The translations under genes and the position numbers were made by a program. Below the pieces are notes generated by a model. It did no database searches and was not told the DNA's origin. It worked only from the letters and a program-made list of their open reading frames with translations. From an uncultured Caulobacter sp. (GTDB taxonomy: Bacteria; Pseudomonadota; Alphaproteobacteria; Caulobacterales; Caulobacteraceae), in contig CALKHU010000157.1 of assembly GCA_937991555.1 (NCBI GenBank), positions 1-10,741 on the forward strand: a DNA stretch of 10,741 bases, read 5' to 3'. Below are positions 6,611 to 10,741 of the stretch, piece by piece (the stretch's first letter is position 1; each line of letters starts with the position of its first letter).

Positions 6611-8157
6611 GTCGGCGCCTGGCTGCCCATGCCCTCCTCGGCCGCCTCGTTGCGGGCGGCCAGCTCGCGGACCGTGGCCTCGTGGCTCTCGCGGGTGATG
6701 TTGTAGGCCTGCAGGATGCCGACCGAGAGGCCGTAGAGGATGATCATCGTCGGCATGTAGACCCAGGCGAGGTTGTTCACGACCTCCTGCGGCACCTCCG
6801 AGGGCTTGGCCCCGACCGGGAAGCTGACGGCGGTCAGGATCACGCCGGCGACCATCACGCCGACGCCGCTGACCGCCTTCTGGATCAGGCTGGTGAAGGC
6901 GAAGAACAGGCCCTCGTTGCGGCGGCCGGTGCGCGCCTCGCTGTACTCGACCACGTCGGCCAGCATGGCGGTGATCAGGATGCTGGCGGTGATGCCGAGG
7001 ATGCCGCGCACGACGCCGTCGAGGAACAGCCAGGCGACGACCTGCGGGATCTTCGTGCCCGGCACCAGGGCGTCGTCGCCGGGGAAGACGCCGATCAGCC
7101 GCAGGAACAGCGGCAGGAAGCCGACCAGCACCGAGGCCATCAGCAGCATGCCGCCGGCGAACTTCTTGCCCGAGCGCCTGGTCAGCATCGGCGCGGCGAA
7201 CAGGGCGAGGGTCGCCGAGATGTAGCTGTCGATCTGCAGCACGCCCGTCCAGAACGGGTTGAGCTTCCAGAAGTAGGTGGTGAAGTAGAAGGCCAGCGAG
7301 AAGCCGACCCCCGTCGCCACCGAGGCGACCAGGCCGACGCCGGTGATGGCCAGGAACGGCCGGATGTTGAGGGTGTCGAACATCTCGCGGGCGACCGCGC
7401 CCACCGAGCGCTTCGCGCCGGGGCCGGGCTGCGGCATCCACGGGATGAAGCGGTGCGTCCCGGCGGCCGAGACGATGATCGACAGGAACATCAGCACCGC
7501 CGCCAGGTAGCCGTACTCGACGTAGGCCTGCGGGTTCAGCTGGCCGTTCGGGTGCTCCGGCGTCTCGCGCATGAGGAACCAGAACATGACGATGGTCAGG
7601 GTCAGCCCGCCCCACCAGGCGAAGAAGTAGCGCCAGCCCAGGATCGCCGACCGCTCGGTGTAGTCGTTGGTCAGCTCCGCCGCCATCGACGAGGACGGGA
7701 TCTCGTAGAGGGTGATGAAGGTCCGCACCACGACGGCGACCACGACCAGGTACCAGAACATCGCCGTGTCGTCCCAGCCGGTCGGCGGGTTCCACAGCAT
7801 CAGGAACGACAGCGCCACCGGCAGGGCCGAGGCGTACATGAACGGGTGGCGGCGGCCCCAGGGGCTGCGGAAGTTGTCGCTCATCCGGCCGATGAACGGG
7901 TCGATCACGCAGTCGATGAGCATGGCGGTCATCACCGCCAGCGCGACGCTGGACGCCGGCAGGCCGACGACCTGGTTGTAGAACAGCAGCAGGAAGACGC
8001 GGAAACCGTTGTCCTTGATCCCGAAGGCGATCGAGCCGAAGCCGTAGAGGGCGCGGGTGCCGATGCCGACCCGGGGTTTGGGGCCCAGCGCCGCGGGGGC
8101 GGCGGGCACGGTTCCTCCGGCCGCGACGGGGCCTCCAGGCGCGACGGCCTCGGTCAT
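6607..8157 (-). CDS. GPH-type MFS transporter (glycoside-pentoside-hexuronide:cation symporter family)
   Basis: The 516-aa integral inner-membrane protein shows about 12 hydrophobic segments after a roughly 30-residue Ala/Pro-rich N-terminus. Two family signatures are clear. One is DPFIGRMSDNFRSPWGRRHP (86-105), the loop between helices 2 and 3. The other is ADVVEYSEARTGRRNEGLFF (400-419), equivalent to the D-Y-T-G-R-R-EG motif in the C-terminal half. GPH members mostly import sugars or glycosides with a cation; some handle other small molecules, so the substrate is open. The start is ATG at 8157, preceded by GGGAGGAG 5 nt upstream. A TTG at 8172 lies within that ribosome binding site and is rejected. 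The gene shares its stop tetranucleotide with the esterase and may be functionally paired with it, though each needs its own promoter. Confidence 0.93.
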   Translation of the reverse strand: MTEAVAPGGPVAAGGTVPAAPAALGPKPRVGIGTRALYGFGSIAFGIKDNGFRVFLLLFYNQVVGLPASSVALAVMTAMLIDCVIDPFIGRMSDNFRSPWGRRHPFMYASALPVALSFLMLWNPPTGWDDTAMFWYLVVVAVVVRTFITLYEIPSSSMAAELTNDYTERSAILGWRYFFAWWGGLTLTIVMFWFLMRETPEHPNGQLNPQAYVEYGYLAAVLMFLSIIVSAAGTHRFIPWMPQPGPGAKRSVGAVAREMFDTLNIRPFLAITGVGLVASVATGVGFSLAFYFTTYFWKLNPFWTGVLQIDSYISATLALFAAPMLTRRSGKKFAGGMLLMASVLVGFLPLFLRLIGVFPGDDALVPGTKIPQVVAWLFLDGVVRGILGITASILITAMLADVVEYSEARTGRRNEGLFFAFTSLIQKAVSGVGVMVAGVILTAVSFPVGAKPSEVPQEVVNNLAWVYMPTMIILYGLSVGILQAYNITRESHEATVRELAARNEAAEEGMGSQAPT

Positions 8158-8162
8158 ACGGT

Positions 8163-8170
8163 CTCCTCCC
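8163..8170 (-). promoter_or_regulatory. Ribosome binding site deciding the transporter start
   Basis: The minus strand reads GGGAGGAG, five bases, then ATG at 8157. A longer frame from TTG at 8172 would start at this site itself, so the ATG is preferred. Confidence 0.8.
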
Positions 8171-8210
8171 AATGCGCCGCGATCTTGCCGTCGCCGGTCG
8201 ACTTCGAAGG

Positions 8211-8251
8211 TGGGGTATGCCCCGGCCCGCTGTCAATCGCCCGCCGGCGGG
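8211..8251 (-). promoter_or_regulatory. Candidate promoter and palindromic operator of the transporter
   Basis: Reading leftward, a perfect TTGACA (8236-8231) is followed after a short GC-rich spacer by GCATACC, near 8220-8214. This roughly resembles the short-spacer promoters described for Caulobacter, but the -10 match is weak. Immediately upstream is a 12-bp perfect palindrome CCCGCCGGCGGG (8240-8251), three bases from the -35 box, which could be an operator or part of the 3' end of the preceding lipoprotein transcript. Confidence 0.35.
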
Positions 8252-8272
8252 ATGACGAAACCGTAAGTCGGC

Positions 8273-8800
8273 TCAGCAGTCGCCGACCCGCTCCATGGTC
8301 GCCTTCATCCGCATCGGGTTGGGCGCTCCGGGCGCGGCCGGCGAATGGCTGACCACCGCCTCCGACACATAGCGGCGGGTGAAGTCGCCCTGCATCGTCG
8401 AGTCGATGGTGCTGGTGACGCCGGCCGCCGAGCAGACGGCGTGGGTCTTCACCACCCCGCCGCTGGCCGAGACGTCGAAGGTCGAGCAGGTCTCCGGTTT
8501 GCCGTTCGGCCCGGCGGCCCAGCTGTTGTCGGCGACCATCTCCGGGGTGATGCAGATCTCGACCGCCGGCAGCGACGGCATCCCGGCCGGCAGGTCGGCC
8601 ATCTCGGTGGTCATCCGCCACTTGCCGGGCGTCGGCCGGGGGATCGCCGCCGGGGCCGTCGCCGGCGTTGCGGAGCCGGCGGCGGGGGCCGCGGCCTCCC
8701 CGCCCTCGTCCGCCTTCCGCGAACAGCCTGCCAGCGCCAGGGCGGCGAGGGCGACGGCGGCCGGGACGGCCAGGGATCTCACGGTCGGGCGGCGGGGCAT
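8273..8800 (-). CDS. DUF3617-family lipoprotein
   Basis: The 175-aa protein begins with basic residues and a hydrophobic stretch (7-24) ending in the lipobox LALAGC, with lipidation expected on Cys26. A low-complexity Ala/Pro/Thr linker (about 35-57) leads to a domain of about 115 residues. Its opening GKWRMTTEM and its spaced cysteines (Cys83, Cys105, Cys123, Cys175) match DUF3617. The function of that family is unknown; members are exported, and the four cysteines could form two disulfides in the periplasm. The start is ATG at 8800, with GGAGAG 8 nt upstream; an in-frame start at 8860 would add 20 Arg/Ala-rich residues before the signal peptide and is unlikely. It lies upstream of the transporter on the same strand with a 115-bp gap and is divergent from the DUF4126 gene. 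Confidence 0.88.
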   Translation of the reverse strand: MPRRPTVRSLAVPAAVALAALALAGCSRKADEGGEAAAPAAGSATPATAPAAIPRPTPGKWRMTTEMADLPAGMPSLPAVEICITPEMVADNSWAAGPNGKPETCSTFDVSASGGVVKTHAVCSAAGVTSTIDSTMQGDFTRRYVSEAVVSHSPAAPGAPNPMRMKATMERVGDC

Positions 8801-8907
8801 CGGCGGGGCTCTCCGAAGAACGCGGGTCGCCAGAGTGGCCGCACGGCCGCCGGACGGCAAGCCGTCCGCTTGCCAGCCCGGCCCGGCCGGTGTCTGCTGG
8901 CCCGGTC
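8801..8907. promoter_or_regulatory. Divergent promoter region with an 18-bp dyad
   Basis: The 107 bp between the two divergent envelope genes contains CGGACGGC-AA-GCCGTCCG (8851-8868), a perfect 8-bp inverted repeat with a 2-bp centre. That geometry suits a dimeric regulator better than an RNA hairpin. An overlapping, alternative pairing joins GGCAAG (8856-8861) to CTTGCC (8869-8874). No convincing -35/-10 pair was found on either strand. Confidence 0.45.
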
Positions 8908-9513
8908 ATGCCGACGATGGAGCTGGCCCAGACCTGGATCCTGCCGGCGCTGCTGGGGCTCGGCCTGGCGGCGGCGGCCGGGCTGCGCGCCTTCCTGCCG
9001 CTGCTGCTGCTGGGCGTGGCGGCGCGGTTCGAGCTGTTCGGCGTCAGCCTCAACGACAAGGCCGAGTGGCTGGGCTCCGACGCGGCGCTGGTCACCCTCG
9101 CCATCGCCACCGCGCTCGAGCTGGCCGCCGACAAGGTCCCCTTCCTCGACCATGCCCTCAGCGCCGTCGGCACGGTGACCCGGCCGATCGCCGCCGTGGT
9201 CGCGGCCGGCAGCGTCTTCGCCGGAGTCGACCCGGTGGTCGCCGCCGTCGCCGGGGTGGTCATCGGGGCCCCGACCGCCCTGGCCTTCCACGCCGCCCAG
9301 AGCGGCACGCGCGTGGCCAGCACGGCGACCACCGGCGGCCTGCTGAACCCCGTGGTCTCGGTCGTCGAGGACCTGCTGGCCGTGCTCACCGCCGGCCTGG
9401 CCCTGGCCCTGCCGCTGCTCGTGCCGGCGCTGCTGGTCCTGCTGCTGTGGGCGATCTGGCGGCTGGTCAGGGCGACGCGGGCGCGGCTGACGGGGCCGAG
9501 GGAGGCTGGCTGA
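8908..9513 (+). CDS. DUF4126-family integral membrane protein
   Basis: The 201-aa protein is almost entirely Ala/Leu/Val-rich, with about five hydrophobic segments. These fall near 10-38, 59-75, 88-127 (probably two spans) and 156-184, followed by a basic C-terminal tail (RLVRATRARLTG). Conserved features of DUF4126 are visible: AGLRAFLPL (24-32) and ELAADKVPFLDHALSAVGTV (71-90) followed by TRP. The family has no established function; it should reside in the inner membrane. The start is taken as ATG at 8908; a second ATG at 8917 is equally possible because neither has a strong ribosome binding site. The frame stays open further upstream, but that part is Arg/Pro-rich and overlaps the lipoprotein gene. 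It is divergent from the DUF3617 gene and convergent, with a 9-bp gap, on the HTH gene. Confidence 0.85.
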   Translation: MPTMELAQTWILPALLGLGLAAAAGLRAFLPLLLLGVAARFELFGVSLNDKAEWLGSDAALVTLAIATALELAADKVPFLDHALSAVGTVTRPIAAVVAAGSVFAGVDPVVAAVAGVVIGAPTALAFHAAQSGTRVASTATTGGLLNPVVSVVEDLLAVLTAGLALALPLLVPALLVLLLWAIWRLVRATRARLTGPREAG

Positions 9514-9535
9514 AGCCGCATCTCAGTCGGGCTCC
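9501..9535. terminator. Imperfect hairpin spanning the two convergent stop codons
   Basis: Bases 9501-9512 can pair with 9524-9535 over 12 positions, with one mismatch and two G-T wobbles, around an 11-base loop. The arms overlap the end of the DUF4126 gene and the end of the HTH gene, so it could slow transcription from both sides. Neither side has a T-tract, so an intrinsic terminator is doubtful. Confidence 0.25.
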
Positions 9536-10239
9536 TCGTCCGGATAGTCCTCCCGCCGGGGCGGGGCGGCCGGGTCGGCGGGGTCGAGGTGGCGCTCGCG
9601 CCAGCGCGCCGCCCGCTGCAGGTAGGGCTCGGGGATCGGCGCGCCGGTCAGCAGCCGCTCGGCCAGCGTGGCGCCGATCTGGAAGACCAGCTCGTCGAGG
9701 GCAGACTGTCTCGCTTCGTCCTGCGCCGGGTCGTCCTGCACCTTGTAGCGGAACTCGGTGGGGAAGCGGTCGATCAGCCGGCCGATCTGCGCCGCGGCCC
9801 GCGCGTGGCGCGCGGCGGCCTCGGCGTCGCCGTGGACCAGGCAGCGCACGGCCTGCTGCATGGCCAGCTGGGTGACGGCGGCGGGGTCGTGCAGCGCCGG
9901 CGGCCGCGTGCGCCGCTGCAGATCCTCCAGCCAGGGCGGCAGGCGGTGGGGGTTGAAGTCCCATTCGGAGGCCGGCGCGTCGGGCGCGAGCCCCCGCGCG
10001 AGCCCTTGCGGGGCGTGGGCCGGCGGGGTCGCGGAGACCGGCGGGAACAGGCCGCCCCCGCCGACGAAGGCGCGCTTGGTCCAGCCGTCCCGCTGCGCCC
10101 GCTTGCGCAGCGCCCCGACCGACACCCCGAACCGCGCGGCGGCCGTCGGCGCCGACTGCCCGGACAGATAGGCCGCCCGGATCAGCTCCCAGGTGGCCGG
10201 CGAGGCGGTGACGTATGTGGTCTTCGGCTTGGCTCTCAT
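9523..10239 (-). CDS. HTH protein resembling phage terminase small subunits
   Basis: The 238-aa protein has an N-terminal helix-turn-helix (about 14-55). Its pattern AARFGVSVGALRKRAQRDGW followed by TKR resembles the DNA-binding end of terminase small subunits and similar transposase-type HTH domains. A Gly/Pro-rich linker (about 59-90) precedes an Ala/Arg-rich helical region (about 110-215). The protein ends in an acidic tail (EDYPDEEPD). No other phage gene is visible, so a prophage remnant or a domesticated DNA-binding protein of unknown role are both possible. The start is ATG at 10239. The upstream sequence on the coding strand is pyrimidine-rich (CACTCTCCCTC) with no Shine-Dalgarno match, so translation may be leaderless or weakly initiated. 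The terminase resemblance is judged by eye from the HTH only. Confidence 0.7.
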   Translation of the reverse strand: MRAKPKTTYVTASPATWELIRAAYLSGQSAPTAAARFGVSVGALRKRAQRDGWTKRAFVGGGGLFPPVSATPPAHAPQGLARGLAPDAPASEWDFNPHRLPPWLEDLQRRTRPPALHDPAAVTQLAMQQAVRCLVHGDAEAAARHARAAAQIGRLIDRFPTEFRYKVQDDPAQDEARQSALDELVFQIGATLAERLLTGAPIPEPYLQRAARWRERHLDPADPAAPPRREDYPDEEPD

Positions 10240-10434
10240 GAGGGAGAGTGTGCGACCGCGCGCGGGGGAGGAGGATCGGCGCGGCGATGTCCCCGCGATT
10301 CCAGGGGTCGATTGGGGCCGAATGTCCCGCCTTGTCCCGGGAGTATATGTCCCGGGAGTCTCGCTCTATGCGCGGATATCCCGCCCGGCGTGCAGGCAGG
10401 GAGCCGCGTGAAGCGCAGTAGAGGGGTAGCGCCC
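10240..10434. promoter_or_regulatory. Intergenic region with repeated TGTCCC boxes and tandem TCCCGGGA palindromes
   Basis: This 195-bp gap lies upstream of the HTH gene. TGTCCC occurs on the plus strand at 10288, 10323, 10333 and 10348. The last two are part of an exact 12-bp direct repeat, TGTCCCGGGAGT (10333-10344 and 10348-10359), 15 bp apart, and each contains the palindrome TCCCGGGA. Between them the minus strand reads TATACT (10347-10342), a five-of-six match to a -10 box, about 100 bp before the HTH gene start. No good -35 box is spaced correctly. The arrangement suggests repressor sites around a promoter, or binding sites for another protein. There is no sign of a coding region or tRNA. 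Confidence 0.5.
10333..10359. repeat. 12-bp direct repeat TGTCCCGGGAGT, two copies
   Basis: The copies at 10333-10344 and 10348-10359 are identical and separated by ATA. A shorter match TGTCCCG lies 10 bp before the first copy (10323-10329). Confidence 0.9.
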
Positions 10435-10731
10435 TTAGAGGTGCGCGAACTCTGTGCCTTTCAAGCGCCGGCGAGCCTCAGCGAGCTCAGCGTCCGTGAA
10501 GAGTGACCGCCATTTCGGATCGAGCGCCACCACCTCGACGCTCAGGTCGAGGCGTCCCAGCATGTAGAGCTTGGTGAACCCGTCTGACGGCTTCCCGACA
10601 AGCAGCGCCTGAGCAGTGCTGAGGCCTCCTCGCTCCGAAATCATGTTCTGGAAGTAGGTCGGCCTATAGCCGCATTCCCGCTCGGCGCGCCGGTAGATGT
10701 CGCGCATCGCAAGTTCGAACTCGTGTTCCAA
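10435..10731 (-). CDS. Small uncharacterised conserved protein, possibly 5'-incomplete
   Basis: I recognise the general pattern of this 98-aa protein from a group of small bacterial hypothetical proteins: an N-terminal EFELAMRDIY helix, then YRPTYFQNMISERGG, then KPSDGFTKLYMLGRLDLSVE, then WRSLFTDAELAEARRRL. I know of no function for the group. It should be soluble and is probably mostly helical. The frame begins at a TTG (10731) close to the window edge and stays open to the edge. No ribosome binding site is visible, so the real start may be further upstream. The alignment of EFxLAM with the usual beginning of this group suggests that little is missing. Local GC is about 60-65%, lower than the rest of the window, which hints at a different origin. 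Confidence 0.72.
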   Translation of the reverse strand: MEHEFELAMRDIYRRAERECGYRPTYFQNMISERGGLSTAQALLVGKPSDGFTKLYMLGRLDLSVEVVALDPKWRSLFTDAELAEARRRLKGTEFAHL

Positions 10732-10741
10732 GCCAGTCGCC

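Noticed and set aside
5117..8236. 1039-codon minus-strand open frame
   Set aside because: It overlaps the transporter in a shifted frame and the esterase antisense. The translation is Arg/Pro/Gly-rich without recognisable motifs, whereas the alternative frames carry complete protein signatures.
4795..8352. 1185-codon plus-strand open frame
   Set aside because: It runs antisense through the kinase and transporter genes and across the real esterase gene in another frame. The product is low-complexity, rich in Arg, Gly, Asp and His, with no domain; it is a by-product of high GC codon bias.
8379..9875. 498-codon plus-strand open frame over the DUF3617/DUF4126 region
   Set aside because: It is out of frame with the DUF4126 gene and antisense to the lipoprotein and the HTH gene. 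The translation is Arg/Ala/Gly/Pro low complexity.
10288..10359. Replication or plasmid iterons
   Set aside because: There are only a few short boxes with uneven spacing, no AT-rich unwinding region and no replication initiator gene nearby.

Overview
The window is about 70% GC and densely packed, with very strong G/C bias at third codon positions. Long spurious reading frames therefore run antisense to most genes. The gene families point to an alphaproteobacterium, most likely Caulobacterales (Caulobacter/Phenylobacterium-like) or a close relative. They include a two-module TetR protein beside an acyl-CoA ligase, a soluble PAS hybrid kinase, a class C beta-lactamase-like esterase beside a GPH-type transporter, a DUF3617 lipoprotein and a DUF4126 membrane protein. 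The taxonomic call is an inference from gene content and base composition; there is no rRNA or marker gene here.

Layout. Positions 1-131 hold the end of a 61-bp tandem repeat array whose units form terminator-like hairpins. On the minus strand, an AMP-forming acyl-CoA ligase (1397-3136) is followed by a 409-aa regulator with two complete TetR modules (171-1400). The ligase stop and the TTG start of the regulator overlap, so the two look like one translationally coupled unit. A hybrid histidine kinase (3324-5258, minus) has two PAS regions, HisKA, HATPase and REC. It is divergent from a serine hydrolase of the beta-lactamase/esterase VIII superfamily (5363-6610, plus). That gene converges exactly on a GPH/MFS transporter (6607-8157, minus), and the two stop codons share one CTAG. 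Next comes a divergent pair of envelope genes: a DUF3617 lipoprotein (8273-8800, minus) and a DUF4126 membrane protein (8908-9513, plus), with an 18-bp dyad between them. The DUF4126 gene converges on an HTH protein resembling phage terminase small subunits (9523-10239, minus). The right edge holds a small uncharacterised protein (10435-10731, minus) in DNA of somewhat lower GC, separated from the HTH gene by 195 bp carrying repeated TGTCCC boxes.

How the genes may work together. The ligase/TetR unit looks like a lipid or aromatic-acid activation step with its own sensor. The esterase and transporter may cleave and import a common class of substrate, though they are convergent rather than one operon. 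The kinase has no cognate response regulator or HPt protein in view. Most of the window is ordinary chromosomal content. I did not find convincing evidence for a novel defence, mobile or biosynthetic system. The items most worth a second look are the repeat/hairpin array, the double-TetR architecture, the TGTCCC/TCCCGGGA array upstream of the HTH gene, and the orphan terminase-like protein.
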